This document shows, piece by piece, positions 55,661-64,000 of a stretch of DNA of 64,000 nt. Position 1 is the stretch's first letter. Every line of letters starts with the position of its first letter. Location: positions 3,224,001 to 3,288,000 of the forward strand of contig NZ_CP092483.1 of NCBI RefSeq assembly GCF_022429625.1, given 5' to 3'. Made by a program: the position numbers and the translations under genes. The DNA is from Devosia lacusdianchii. Its GTDB lineage: Bacteria; Pseudomonadota; Alphaproteobacteria; Rhizobiales; Devosiaceae. The notes below the pieces were generated by a model. That model saw nothing but the letters and a program-made list of their open reading frames with translations. It was not told where the DNA came from and did not search any database.

Positions 55661-57184
55661 GTGGCATCACATCTGCTCATTATCCCCAATGCCGCCGGCG
55701 CCCCCGCGGCCCGTGCCATCAGCGCGCAGGCCAATGGTGAGGCTGACGCGAACGGCGCTTTCGCCGCGTTTTTGGGCGCACCATCCCAGCAGGACAATGC
55801 CAAGGCCAGCACCGAGGCTAGCCTGGGCCTGGGCAACTTGCTGAGCCTGGCCTTTGGCGCTGGCTTGACCGGCGAAGACGACCAAGAAACCGCCGATCCG
55901 GAAGCCATCGCCGCGCCGATCGATGCCATCCTGCCCTTCCAGGCCGAGACCACGCCCGCGCTCGGCGACCTCATCGATGGCCTGGTCGACCTCAAGGCCC
56001 GGCTCGATGCCGGCGAGCCGCTGGACCCCGAAGCGCTCAAGCGCCTCGACGCGATGCTGCAATCGCTCGGCGAGGCCCTCGATATCGACCTCACCAAACT
56101 GCCCTCGGTCGACGAACTGGCCGCCCTTGCCACGGCAGACCTCCCCGAAGGCGCCAGCTTTCAGGATCAGCTGACCAAGGCCCTGGCACCCGTAGCGCAA
56201 TCGCTGGTGGGCGGCGAGGTCACTGCCGATGTCGAACTTTCTACCCTCGCCAAATCCGTCGGCGACAAATTGGCCGCGCTGTTGCAATCGCTCAATGCCG
56301 GTGATCTCGATCCCGAAAAACTGGCCGCGCTTGGCCTCGATGCCGAAACCAATATCGACGCCGATCTACAGGCTGCGATCACCAAGCTGCTGACCCCGGC
56401 CGCGCCGGTCGATCCGGCGGCCACCGCCCCAGCGCTCGCGGCGCCTGCCCTCAAGCTCACCGAACCGGTGCTGAGCGGCAGGCCCGCCGAGCCGGCCGCT
56501 GCGGCCGAAACCGCCGACGCCCCAACGTCCACCCCGGTCGTGGCCGTCGACACCAACAAGGATGCCAGCGCCGATACATCCGGCGACTCCAAATCCGACG
56601 ACAAGAAGCCCGCCGACACCAAGGCAGCCGTGACGATCGCCTCCACGGTCGACAAACTGCCCGATCAGCAATCGGCCGGCCAAACGCCCCAGCAGATTTC
56701 GCGTGTCGATGCCGCCGCGGCACCGCGCGTGGTCCAGGCCGGCTACCAGACCAGCCAGCAACAGCTCAATCTGCCTCAGCTTGCCTTCGAGCTGGTCCGC
56801 CAGGTCAACGATGGCAATACCCGCTTCCAGATGCGGCTCGATCCGCCCGAACTGGGTCGCATCGACGTCAAGCTCGACATCGACGCCTCCGGCCAGGTCA
56901 ATGCCCGCCTGACGGTCGAAAAGGCCGAAACGCTCGACCTGATGCAGCGCGACCAGCGCGGCCTGGAAAAGGCCCTGCAGCAGGCTGGCCTCGATGGCGC
57001 CAAGACCAATCTCGAATTCTCGCTCAAGCAAAATCCGGGCGGTAACCAGCAGGGCCAGGATGGTAATGGCCGCACGCCACTGTTTGGCGGCGAGGTCACC
57101 GCCGAAGCCGACGAGGCCCCCTTGCCTACCGTCAACCTTTACCGCGGCAGCCTGACGGCCAGCGGCGTCAACATCATCGCGTAG
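55661..57184 (+). CDS. fliK: Flagellar hook-length control protein FliK
   Basis: 507-aa Ala/Asp/Thr-rich protein. The N-terminal two thirds are low-complexity and acidic. The conserved C-terminal domain (about residues 390-460) contains the hook-length signature QMRLDPPELGRIDVKLDIDASGQVNARLTVEKAETLDLMQRDQ. FliK acts as the ruler and export-specificity switch for the hook. The start is GTG at 55661; the first ATG would be well inside. Preceded by a sigma-54 promoter and followed 9 nt later by flgD. Confidence 0.88.
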   Translation: MASHLLIIPNAAGAPAARAISAQANGEADANGAFAAFLGAPSQQDNAKASTEASLGLGNLLSLAFGAGLTGEDDQETADPEAIAAPIDAILPFQAETTPALGDLIDGLVDLKARLDAGEPLDPEALKRLDAMLQSLGEALDIDLTKLPSVDELAALATADLPEGASFQDQLTKALAPVAQSLVGGEVTADVELSTLAKSVGDKLAALLQSLNAGDLDPEKLAALGLDAETNIDADLQAAITKLLTPAAPVDPAATAPALAAPALKLTEPVLSGRPAEPAAAAETADAPTSTPVVAVDTNKDASADTSGDSKSDDKKPADTKAAVTIASTVDKLPDQQSAGQTPQQISRVDAAAAPRVVQAGYQTSQQQLNLPQLAFELVRQVNDGNTRFQMRLDPPELGRIDVKLDIDASGQVNARLTVEKAETLDLMQRDQRGLEKALQQAGLDGAKTNLEFSLKQNPGGNQQGQDGNGRTPLFGGEVTAEADEAPLPTVNLYRGSLTASGVNIIA

Positions 57185-57193
57185 GAGTATCTG

Positions 57194-57877
57194 ATGGCAG
57201 TCGATGGCGTTTCAGGGTCCAGCAACAACAAGACGGCGACGTCGCGGCAGACCATTGCCGACAATTTCGACACCTTCCTCAACATCCTGACCACGCAGCT
57301 CAAGAACCAGAATCCGCTCGATCCGCTCGATACCAACCAGTTCACCCAGCAACTGGTGCAGTTCACCGGCGTCGAGCAGCAGCTCAAGACCAACGAGTTT
57401 CTGGAAACGCTGATGCTGGCCGGCCAGAACACCGCCAAGTCCGACGCCGTCTCCTATATCGGCAAGGAAGTGACATCGTCGGGCAAGACCGGCGAATTGA
57501 CCAATTCGGAGCCGGTTTACTGGGCCTATGACGCCAACGCCAACGCCGCCAACGCCACCATCAGCATCAAGAATGCCAATGGTCAGGTAGTCTATTCCAA
57601 GACCGGTCCGATCAGCGCCGGCGCCGGAACCTTCGTCTGGGATGGCAAGGGCACCGATGGCAACACCCAGCCCAACGGCGTCTACACGATCGACATCCAG
57701 GGCGCCGATGCCAATGGCAAGGCCGTGAAGATCAGCACCGCCTCGATCGGCGTCGTCACCGCGGTCGATTTCACCGGCGACGTACCCGTCCTCACCATCG
57801 GCACCCGCCGCGTCGCAATCACCGACGTCACCGACGTGCGCATTCCCGATGTGACCAAGCCCAAGAGCGAAACCTAA
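57194..57877 (+). CDS. flgD: Flagellar hook capping protein FlgD
   Basis: 227-aa hook-assembly scaffold. The N-terminal segment FDTFLNILTTQLKNQNPLDPLDTNQFTQQLVQFTGVEQQLKTN is the family signature; the FlgD Ig-like domain follows (KIKNANGQVVYSKTG..., WDGKGTDGNTQPNGVYTI). The ATG is 9 nt after fliK, with a GGAG site overlapping the fliK stop. Exported, no cleaved signal. It forms a two-gene unit with fliK. Confidence 0.94.
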   Translation: MAVDGVSGSSNNKTATSRQTIADNFDTFLNILTTQLKNQNPLDPLDTNQFTQQLVQFTGVEQQLKTNEFLETLMLAGQNTAKSDAVSYIGKEVTSSGKTGELTNSEPVYWAYDANANAANATISIKNANGQVVYSKTGPISAGAGTFVWDGKGTDGNTQPNGVYTIDIQGADANGKAVKISTASIGVVTAVDFTGDVPVLTIGTRRVAITDVTDVRIPDVTKPKSET

Positions 57878-58062
57878 GCCAATCGCGGGGGTTAATCCCG
57901 TACAAACCGGAATCCCTGCCGCGACCGGCTACCCATTGATGTGGGGTAGCCCACATGGATTCCGGTTTCCGCTGCAACCATTGCCCCGGATATTGCAAGC
58001 CGCACGCCCTGTTTTCATGCCGGCAAGTCTTCGATTCAATTCCTTGAAATCCAAGACCATTC

Positions 58063-58077
58063 TTAACCTGTTGTAAG
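58063..58077. promoter_or_regulatory. Candidate CtrA-type half sites upstream of sciP
   Basis: TTAACCTGTTGTAAG has TTAACC and a TTGTAAG that loosely fit half of a CtrA box. Weak; included because sciP is CtrA-controlled in Caulobacter. The rest of 57878-58150 shows no clear hairpin terminator for flgD. Confidence 0.3.
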
Positions 58078-58150
58078 TTTCCCCTTAGTCGAATTTTAAG
58101 GCCGTTGGCCTACTCTCTTCCTCATATGGTCAGGTTGAGTAGAGAGTAAA

Positions 58151-58429
58151 ATGACCGTACAAATGCGTCCTCGCGTTAAGTACGTTATCGGACCGGACGG
58201 TAGTCCGCTCACGATTGCAGATCTGCCCCCCGCTAATACGCGGAGGTGGGTCATCCGCCGTAAAGCCGAAGTCGTCGCAGCAGTGCGCGGCGGATTGCTC
58301 AGCCTTGAAGAGGCCTGCGACCGCTATACACTCAGCGTCGATGAATTCCTCAACTGGCAGGCCGCCATCGACAAGCATGGCCTTGCTGGCCTGCGGACCA
58401 CCTGGATCCAGCACTACCGAGAGGGGTGA
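58151..58429 (+). CDS. sciP: CtrA-antagonist transcription regulator SciP (DUF1153)
   Basis: 92-aa protein, almost identical in layout to Caulobacter SciP: MRPRVKYVIGPDGSPLTIADLPP, WVIRRKAEVVAAVRGGLLSLEEAC and LSVDEFLNWQAAIDKHGLAGLR, a helix-turn-helix. SciP binds CtrA-regulated promoters (many flagellar) and represses them. It sits next to the fliF operon, whose upstream region holds a CtrA-like box. A terminator follows at 58535. Confidence 0.93.
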   Translation: MTVQMRPRVKYVIGPDGSPLTIADLPPANTRRWVIRRKAEVVAAVRGGLLSLEEACDRYTLSVDEFLNWQAAIDKHGLAGLRTTWIQHYREG

Positions 58430-58455
58430 GGGGCGGCGGGCGAAGCCCGACAGAT

Positions 58456-58470
58456 CGCTCCAGTGGAGCG
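58456..58470. repeat. CGCTCCAGTGGAGCG palindrome, second copy
   Basis: The same 15-nt palindrome as in the efp terminator hairpin (26836), again just downstream of a gene (27 nt after the sciP stop) and followed by CTTGAGC, compared with TTTGAGC there. It may be a small mobile or conserved 3' hairpin. Confidence 0.55.
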
Positions 58471-58534
58471 ACTTGAGCCACGAACACCTTGAGCCTTGCG
58501 AAAGGCCGGTCTGATGGGATCAGGCACGATTTTC

Positions 58535-58564
58535 AAAGCCCGCCGGCGCAAGCTGGCGGGCTTT
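58535..58564 (+). terminator. Rho-independent terminator after sciP
   Basis: AAAGCCCGCC and GGCGGGCTTT arms with a 10-nt loop, followed by GTGTTTCTC: a strong stem for ending the sciP transcript. Confidence 0.78.
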
Positions 58565-58611
58565 GTGTTTCTCTTCGCTTTCCCGAGCGGTTCCGCCCCC
58601 ACCCACAGCCG

Positions 58612-58688
58612 CCTCCCCCGGACTTGATCCGGGGGCCTTTCGCCGCTTGTGCCGTGTTGAGAATGAAGCGGATCAAGTCCGCGGGAAG
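58612..58688. repeat. Paired palindromic repeat, family A copy 4
   Basis: CCCCCGGACTTGATCCGGGG starting at 58615 and CGGATCAAGTCCGCGGG ending at 58685. The spacer CGCTTGTGCCGTGTTGA is shared with the copy at 4570, so the whole 75-nt unit is repeated. Confidence 0.8.
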
Positions 58689-58735
58689 ATGGGCGGATCT
58701 CAACCCCTATCCACGACAAACTACCGACTAACGGC

Positions 58736-59353
58736 TCAGGGCGTCTCCGGCCCCATCCACCGCGCGCCCGCTTCCCGGCTCATCAGCCGTTCGTAATAGT
58801 CCGCCACTGCTGCGAACGCCTTCTTCTCGGCGGGAATTGCCATCCACCGATGCACCGAAAGCGCCACGGCGATATCGGCAATGGTGAACTCCCCACCCGC
58901 CACGAACGCCCCAGTGCGCGCCAATTGCGCTTCGAGCAGGTCCATCTTCGCCGACCACCTGGCGATCGAATCGGCGACCTTGGTGGGATCGTCATAGCCC
59001 GGCGTCTTGCGGATCAGCGCGTTGACTGCATAGCCCCAGGGCGGATTGAGCTCGCTGGCCTGCCAACCCAGCCATTGCAGCGCCACCGCCCGCAACTCCA
59101 GTTGCGCCGGCAGCAGCCGCCCTTCCCGCTCCGCCAGGTAGATCAGGATGGCGTTGCTCTCCCACAGCACGAACTCGCCCTCGACCAGAACCGGCACCTG
59201 TCCATTGGGGTTGAGCGCCAGAAACTCCGGCACTTTGGGATCGCGCAGCGGCAAGCCCCAGTCCTCGCGTTCATAGGCGAGACCCAGCTCATCCAGCGCC
59301 CACAGCACCTTGCGCACGTTGATGGACGTCACCCGTCCCAGAACCTTCAGCAT
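58736..59353 (-). CDS. Glutathione S-transferase family protein
   Basis: 205-aa GST. The N-terminal thioredoxin half (VLGRVTSINVRKVLWALDEL, FLALNPNGQVPVLVEGEFVLWESNAILIYLA) carries the Ser-containing SNAI motif for glutathione. The C-terminal helical half ends in VADYYERLM. Length is typical. It is unrelated to the GST at 19039 beyond family level. It lies inside the flagellar region on the opposite strand, between sciP and fliF. Confidence 0.87.
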   Translation of the reverse strand: MLKVLGRVTSINVRKVLWALDELGLAYEREDWGLPLRDPKVPEFLALNPNGQVPVLVEGEFVLWESNAILIYLAEREGRLLPAQLELRAVALQWLGWQASELNPPWGYAVNALIRKTPGYDDPTKVADSIARWSAKMDLLEAQLARTGAFVAGGEFTIADIAVALSVHRWMAIPAEKKAFAAVADYYERLMSREAGARWMGPETP

Positions 59354-59419
59354 CGCGATAACCTTTCCTTCATTCTGCCCGGCACTTTCTGCCGGGAATT
59401 TGCAAACTGCGACTGGGAG

Positions 59420-59436
59420 TTAAGACAATGTTTACC
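59420..59436. promoter_or_regulatory. CtrA-like box upstream of fliF
   Basis: TTAA-GACAATG-TTTACC: fits TTAA-N7-TTAAC with one mismatch. It lies 77 nt before the fliF start, the usual distance for a CtrA-dependent promoter. Confidence 0.55.
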
Positions 59437-59438
59437 AT

Positions 59439-59463
59439 CCGCTAGGTAACTTTTGCCTAGCGG
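59439..59463. promoter_or_regulatory. Inverted repeat in the fliF leader
   Basis: CCGCTAGG and CCTAGCGG arms with a 9-nt centre (TAACTTTTG), 50 nt before fliF. It could be a second regulator site (FlbD or another) or an RNA hairpin in the 5' leader; no T-run for a terminator. Confidence 0.55.
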
Positions 59464-59512
59464 TCGTCTCACGCGTTTGCGTCGCAGGACCTTTTTCGAA
59501 TCGAGTGCCGGC

Positions 59513-61144
59513 GTGGACAACTTTACCCAGCTGATCAATCGCATAGGCCTGCCCCGGTTGGCCGCCATGGCGACCGTGGCTGTGCTTATGCTCGGCTTCT
59601 TCGGTTTCCTGGTCATGCGGGCGCAAACGCCCAATCTCTCACCGCTCTATACCGGCCTTTCTCTCGAAGACTCGTCGGCCATTGTGACCGAACTGCAGAC
59701 GCTCAACGTTCCCTATGAGTTGCGCGGCGAAGGTGACACGATTCTGGTGCCGCGCGACCAGATCACCACCCTTCGCATGCAGCTCGCCGGTTCAGGCCTG
59801 CCTCAGCGCGGCCAGGTCGGCTACGAGATCTTCGACGAGCAGTCGACTCTGGGCGCCACCAGCTTCGTGCAGAACATCAACAATGTTCGCGCCCTGGAAG
59901 GCGAACTGGCCCGCACCATCGCCTCGCTGACCCGCATCAAGTCGGCCCGCGTGCATCTCGTCCTGCCAGAACGCGAATTGTTCCGCCGTGAGCGCAAGGA
60001 CCCCTCCGCCTCCATCGTGCTGTCGGTTCGCGGCGAGCTGGCCTCAGGCGAAATCCGCGCCATCCAGCACCTGGTCGCCTCAGCCATCGAGGGCCTCACC
60101 CCGACCCGCGTGTCGATCGTCGACGATCAGGGCAATCTGCTGGCGTCGGGCACTGGCGACGAAACCCAGGGCGCCATGTCCGGCGAAGCCGCGGAGCGTA
60201 CGCTGGGCTTCGAAAACCGTCTGCGCACCCGCGTCGAGGACATGCTCGCCAATATCGTCGGCGCCGGTCGTGCCCGTGTCGAAGTCAGCGCCGAAATCGA
60301 CTTCAACCGCTCGACGACGACGCAGGAAACCTTCGACCCCGAAAGCCAGGTCGTCCGCTCGACCCAGACCACCGAGAGCGAGAACATCACCTCGGGCGCC
60401 AACGGCCAGGTCACGGTCGCCAACGAGCTGCCCGGCGCGTCGCAGGATGCCGGCACGGCTGGCGCCACCGATCAGGGCACGTCGAGCCAGGAAGTCATCA
60501 ACTACGAGATTTCCAAGACCACCCAGACCGCCGTCACCGAGGCCGGCGCCATCAAGCGGCTGTCGGTCGCCGTTGTCGTCGATGGCGTCTACGCGACGGA
60601 CCCTGCCGGCGCCTCGACCTACACGCCGCGCACCGCCGACGAAATCGCGCAAATCCTGACCCTCGTCCGTTCGGCCGTGGGATACTCGGAAGCCCGCGGC
60701 GACAGCGTCGAAGTGGTCAACATGCAGTTCGCCGAGCGTCCGGAACTCGCTGTGCCGGGCACCGATGCGGCGGCCGGTCTGCTCGATTTCACCCGTGACG
60801 ACATCATGAATGGCGCCGAAATGGCAGTGACCCTGCTCATCGCCCTGGCCCTCGTGTTCTTCGTCATGCGCCCGCTGCTCAAGAAGGTGTTGACCCCCGA
60901 AACCAAACCGCTGGCTCTGCCGTCGGCGGCCGAGCTTGGTCACCACGGCGTCCTGGGCGCCAATGGCCAAGTCGTCACCGAGGAGCCCGAGACACCCCGC
61001 GACAAGACACCCGCCTGGGTGGCCAACGCCAAGTCGATGGGCGAAACCCAGCTCCAGACGCTCAAGACCGTCGGTACCCTCGTCGAAGAAAATCCCCGCC
61101 AGGCCGCACTGATCGTGCGCGACTGGCTGGGTAGTGCAGCATAA
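59513..61144 (+). CDS. fliF: Flagellar M-ring protein FliF
   Basis: 543-aa MS-ring subunit. It has a membrane span near the N-terminus (about residues 18-40) and ring-building motifs ([59 protein letters not shown]). A second span lies near residues 440-460 ([17 protein letters not shown]), and the C-terminus that binds FliG ends [15 protein letters not shown]. The GTG at 59513 is preferred; an earlier TTG at 59453 lies over the leader palindrome. First gene of a compact operon. Confidence 0.92.
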   Translation: MDNFTQLINRIGLPRLAAMATVAVLMLGFFGFLVMRAQTPNLSPLYTGLSLEDSSAIVTELQTLNVPYELRGEGDTILVPRDQITTLRMQLAGSGLPQRGQVGYEIFDEQSTLGATSFVQNINNVRALEGELARTIASLTRIKSARVHLVLPERELFRRERKDPSASIVLSVRGELASGEIRAIQHLVASAIEGLTPTRVSIVDDQGNLLASGTGDETQGAMSGEAAERTLGFENRLRTRVEDMLANIVGAGRARVEVSAEIDFNRSTTTQETFDPESQVVRSTQTTESENITSGANGQVTVANELPGASQDAGTAGATDQGTSSQEVINYEISKTTQTAVTEAGAIKRLSVAVVVDGVYATDPAGASTYTPRTADEIAQILTLVRSAVGYSEARGDSVEVVNMQFAERPELAVPGTDAAAGLLDFTRDDIMNGAEMAVTLLIALALVFFVMRPLLKKVLTPETKPLALPSAAELGHHGVLGANGQVVTEEPETPRDKTPAWVANAKSMGETQLQTLKTVGTLVEENPRQAALIVRDWLGSAA

Positions 61145-61149
61145 CCGCC

Positions 61150-62226
61150 ATGGCCCTCGTTTCCCAATCGACCGACATCCCCGACGCCAGCCAGCCGCGC
61201 CAGCTCGTCGTCAGCGACGCGAGCAATCAGCGCATCCTCAAGGGCGACGAGAAAGCCGCGGCCCTGCTGCTGGCGCTCGGCCCTGACTACGGCAAGCCCA
61301 TTTTCGACGAACTCGACGAGCTCGAGGTCAAGCAGCTCAGCCGAGCCATGGTCCGCCTTGGCCCGATCACGCAGGAAATGCTCGACGACCTGATGATCGA
61401 GTTCGTCACCACCATTTCCTCCAACGGGTCGCTGTCGGGCAATACCGACTCCACCGAGCGCCTGCTGCTCAGCTTCCTGCCGCAGGACAAGGTCGATTCC
61501 ATCATGGAAGAGATCCGTGGCCCAGCCGGTCGCAACATGTGGGAAAAGCTCTCCAACGTGCAGGCCGACGTGCTCGCCGCCTATCTCAAGAACGAATATC
61601 CCCAGACCATCGCCGTGGTCCTGTCCAAGATCGCCACCGACCACGCGTCCAAGGTGCTTGCGGTGCTGCCCGAAGAGCTCGCCATGGACGTAGTGCAGCG
61701 CATGCTCGGCCTCGATCCGGTGCAGAAGGAAATCCTCGAAAAGATCGAGACCACCCTGCGCACCGAATTCATGTCGACGCTCAACCATTCCAAGCGCCGC
61801 GACAGCCACGAACAGATGGCCGAAATCTTCAACTCCTTCGACCGCCAGACCGAGGCGCGCTTCATCACCACGCTCGAAGAGCACAATCGCGACGATGCCG
61901 AGCGCATCAAGGCGCTGATGTTCACCTTCGAAGACCTGGCCAAGCTCGAATCTTCGGCGATCCAGACGCTGCTCAGCAAGATGGACAAGAAGGAACTGGC
62001 GCTAGCGCTCAAGGGCGCCAACGACACCATCAAGGAAACCTTCTTCAACAACATGTCGGCCCGTACGGCCAAGCTGCTCCGCGACGATATGGAAGCCATG
62101 GGCCCGGTGCGCCTCAAGGACGTCGACGAGGCCCAGGGCCGCATGGTCTCGACCGCCAAGGATCTCGCCGCCAAGGGCGAAATCATGATCATGAAATCCA
62201 AAGCCGACGATCAGATGGTGGCGTAA
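61150..62226 (+). CDS. fliG: Flagellar motor switch protein FliG
   Basis: 358-aa switch protein. The middle domain has [37 protein letters not shown], and the C-terminal domain has the charged residues that contact the stator ([31 protein letters not shown]). FliG couples rotor to stator and sits on FliF. Begins 5 nt after the fliF stop. Confidence 0.95.
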   Translation: MALVSQSTDIPDASQPRQLVVSDASNQRILKGDEKAAALLLALGPDYGKPIFDELDELEVKQLSRAMVRLGPITQEMLDDLMIEFVTTISSNGSLSGNTDSTERLLLSFLPQDKVDSIMEEIRGPAGRNMWEKLSNVQADVLAAYLKNEYPQTIAVVLSKIATDHASKVLAVLPEELAMDVVQRMLGLDPVQKEILEKIETTLRTEFMSTLNHSKRRDSHEQMAEIFNSFDRQTEARFITTLEEHNRDDAERIKALMFTFEDLAKLESSAIQTLLSKMDKKELALALKGANDTIKETFFNNMSARTAKLLRDDMEAMGPVRLKDVDEAQGRMVSTAKDLAAKGEIMIMKSKADDQMVA

Positions 62227-62877
62227 GTGGCACAACCCGCACGTTTCACCTTCGATCTGGATCTGGGCAAGCGCTCGGGCTCGGCCCCGCCCAAGCCAAC
62301 CGTGCCAGAAGACCTGGTCATGCAGCTTGTCGCCCAGGCCCGCGAGGAGGCTTACGCCGAAGGCCTTGCCGCCGGTGAGCGCAATGCTGCCTCAATGGCC
62401 GCCCAGACCCTGGCCGCTGCCGCCGGCACCCTCGCGACCCAGACCGCCGAAATGGCAGCCGCCCTCGATGACGCCACCGCCGAAGTCCGGCGCGAAGCCG
62501 TCGAGCTGGCCGCCAGCATCGGCCGCAAGCTGGCGCTGCACCTGCTGGCCCGCTACCCCACCGTCGAGCTCGACGCGCTCATCGCAGAGTGCATGCAAAG
62601 CCTCAACGGCGTGCCGCACCTCGTCGTTCGCTGCCATCCCTCCATTGCCGACGGCGTGCGCGATATCGCCACCGCCCACATGCAGACCTCAGGCTTTTCC
62701 GGCCGGCTGATCGTCATGGGCGACCCTGACCAGCGCCTCGGCGACGGCAAGCTCGAATGGGTCGATGGCGGTCTCGTCCGCGATATCGGCGCCGTCTCCA
62801 AGGACATCGACAAGAAGATCACCGCCTACCTCGCCGCCAGAGCCGGCCAGGGCAAGCCAGAGGAGAGCGGCCATTGA
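62227..62877 (+). CDS. fliH: Flagellar assembly protein FliH
   Basis: 216-aa FliH/SctL-like negative regulator of the export ATPase. It has a Gly-poor coiled region (VAQAREEAYAEGLAAGERNAASMAAQ), the AxxxG repeats of FliH and a conserved C-terminus (GRLIVMGDPDQRLGDGKLEWVDGGLVRDI). The start is GTG 62227, directly after the fliG stop. In Caulobacter the equivalent is called FlbE. It overlaps fliN by 4 nt. Confidence 0.87.
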   Translation: MAQPARFTFDLDLGKRSGSAPPKPTVPEDLVMQLVAQAREEAYAEGLAAGERNAASMAAQTLAAAAGTLATQTAEMAAALDDATAEVRREAVELAASIGRKLALHLLARYPTVELDALIAECMQSLNGVPHLVVRCHPSIADGVRDIATAHMQTSGFSGRLIVMGDPDQRLGDGKLEWVDGGLVRDIGAVSKDIDKKITAYLAARAGQGKPEESGH

Positions 62878-63218
62878 GCGCTTCCGACAACGACGTTACC
62901 GCCCATGAAGGCATCACCTTCGAGGAAATGGCAGCTCCCGGCAAAGGTGAGGGTCCAGAAGCCTATGTGGAGCGCAGCGCCGCCGACCTCGAAGCCGTCT
63001 TCGACGTCCCGGTTCGTATCTCCGTCGTCCTGGGCCGCACCAAGATGCCGGTGAGCGAATTGCTGCGTCTCGACACCGGCACAGTCATCGAACTCGACCG
63101 CCAGGTCGGTGAAGCTGTCGAAATCTTCGTCAATGACCGCCTCGTCGCGCGTGGTGAAATCGTGCTTGTCGAAAGCAAGCTCGGCGTCACCATGACCGAA
63201 ATCATCAAACCACAGTAA
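62874..63218 (+). CDS. fliN: Flagellar motor switch protein FliN
   Basis: 114-aa C-ring protein with the SpoA domain: [57 protein letters not shown]. The start is TTG at 62874, overlapping the fliH stop (TTGA), with GAGGAG 7-8 nt upstream; an ATG at 62928 would remove the first 18 residues and has poorly spaced ribosome-site bases. Confidence 0.92.
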   Translation: MSASDNDVTAHEGITFEEMAAPGKGEGPEAYVERSAADLEAVFDVPVRISVVLGRTKMPVSELLRLDTGTVIELDRQVGEAVEIFVNDRLVARGEIVLVESKLGVTMTEIIKPQ

Positions 63219-63228
63219 GGAGCTCAAG

Positions 63229-64000
63229 ATGCGCTTGCTCATCGTCGGAGCCCTCGAAGGCCAGCTCAGCACCGCCACCCAGATGGCCATGACCGGCGGC
63301 GCCAAGGTCGCTCACGCCCCTTCGGTCGAAATCGCCCTCGCCGCCCTGCGCGCTGGCCGTGGTGCTGATCTGCTACTGGTCGACGTGGTGATGGATATTG
63401 CCGGCCTCATCGCCGGGCTCGAAGCCGAGCGCATCGCCATTCCCGTGGTCGCCTGCGGCGTCGAGGCCAATGCCGCCGCCGCCGTCAACGCCATCCGCGC
63501 CGGCGCCAAGGAATACATTCCCCTGCCCCCCGACGCCGAGCTGATCGCTGCCGTCATCGCCGCCGTGGCCCGCGACAGCTCCGAGTTCCTGTTCCGCGAC
63601 CCTGCCATGGAACGCGTCGTCAAAATGGCCGACCAGATCGCCGGCTCCGACGCCTCGATCCTGATCACCGGCGAAAGCGGCACCGGCAAGGAAGTCATCG
63701 CCAAATACGTCCACGCCCGGTCCAAGCGCGCCAACAAACCGTTCATCTCGGTCAATTGCGCCGCCATCCCCGAGGCGCTGCTGGAATCCGAACTGTTCGG
63801 CCATGAGAAGGGCGCCTTTACCGGCGCCGTCGCCCGCCGCATCGGCAAGTTCGAGGAAGCCTCGGGCGGCACGCTGCTGCTCGACGAAATCAGCGAAATG
63901 GACGTGCGCCTCCAGGCCAAGCTGCTCCGCGCCATCCAGGAACGCCTGATCGACCGCGTCGGCGGCGGCAAGCCGGTGCCAGTCGATATCCGCATCCTGG
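63229..64000 (+). CDS. flbD: Sigma-54-dependent flagellar regulator FlbD (3' end outside window)
   Basis: First 257 residues of an NtrC-type activator. Residues 1-110 form a receiver-like domain that keeps an Asp at position 52 (LLLVDVVMD) but lacks the acidic pair near residues 8-9 and the usual Lys-Pro motif. The AAA+ domain starts about residue 130 with Walker A GESGTGKE and the sigma-54 contact loop GAFTGA, then [14 protein letters not shown]. The HTH lies past the end. The gene is cut by the window edge; its place in fliF-G-H-N-flbD and its degenerate receiver match Caulobacter FlbD. Confidence 0.9.
   Translation, partial: MRLLIVGALEGQLSTATQMAMTGGAKVAHAPSVEIALAALRAGRGADLLLVDVVMDIAGLIAGLEAERIAIPVVACGVEANAAAAVNAIRAGAKEYIPLPPDAELIAAVIAAVARDSSEFLFRDPAMERVVKMADQIAGSDASILITGESGTGKEVIAKYVHARSKRANKPFISVNCAAIPEALLESELFGHEKGAFTGAVARRIGKFEEASGGTLLLDEISEMDVRLQAKLLRAIQERLIDRVGGGKPVPVDIRIL

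Noticed and set aside
57878..58150. Second sigma-54 promoter before sciP
   Set aside because: No TGGCA-N..-TTGC pair with correct spacing was found there.

Overview
The window is about 64 kb of GC-rich, densely coded bacterial chromosome. It looks like an alphaproteobacterium, probably Hyphomicrobiales and perhaps close to Devosia; this is inferred from gene content, not from a database search. The main pointers are a SciP (DUF1153) regulator, a Caulobacter-like fliF-fliG-fliH-fliN-flbD flagellar operon, an alphaproteobacterial LexA box (GTTC-N7-GTTC), an elongator tRNA-Met gene and paired palindromic repeats in many intergenic gaps. I saw no transposase, integrase, CRISPR array, rRNA or prophage gene.

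Layout. 1-4456: end of a Yej-type peptide ABC importer (yejE partial, yejF, yejA). 4693-10934 (minus): tamA-tamB outer-membrane translocation module. 11291-15012: a YdfG-like dehydrogenase, then a membrane histidine kinase and NarL-type regulator. 15019-19686: small catabolic island with an Ldh_2 dehydrogenase, a ring-hydroxylating oxygenase whose catalytic subunit lacks the Rieske cluster, a Rieske/flavin/ferredoxin fusion reductase that carries it, and a glutathione transferase. 19683-23668: membrane protein, fabV, CorC/HlyC-type CBS protein. 23859-26811: complete EF-P beta-lysylation set (epmB, epmA, efp). 26949-28577: DUF2934, DUF892 ferritin-like protein and a methyltransferase.

28721-43057 is a 14-kb block entirely on the minus strand that reads as a catabolic system for an acetylated oligosaccharide: AXE1 esterase, LacI regulator, family-5 binding protein, OppBCDF-like transporter, DUF2264 protein, D-2-hydroxyacid dehydrogenase, a hexapeptide-acyltransferase/alpha-toroid fusion and a ThuA protein. 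TTTGCG/CGCAAA operator-like sites lie upstream of the LacI gene and of the binding-protein gene. 43145-43980 holds gene debris and the tRNA. 44063-46774 is a probable SOS-controlled DNA-repair pair (radical SAM protein plus UdgX) with a perfect LexA box at its start. 46897-49876 has overlapping phyH-araC-binding-protein genes. 50138-55411 carries a VOC dioxygenase, a VWA protein cotranscribed with an ECF sigma factor, a small membrane protein and mnmA.

55661 to the end is flagellar: fliK-flgD behind a probable sigma-54 promoter, sciP, then fliF-G-H-N-flbD with a CtrA-like box upstream; flbD runs off the window. FlbD (sigma-54 activator) and SciP (CtrA antagonist) together suggest Caulobacter-style staged control of flagellum assembly.
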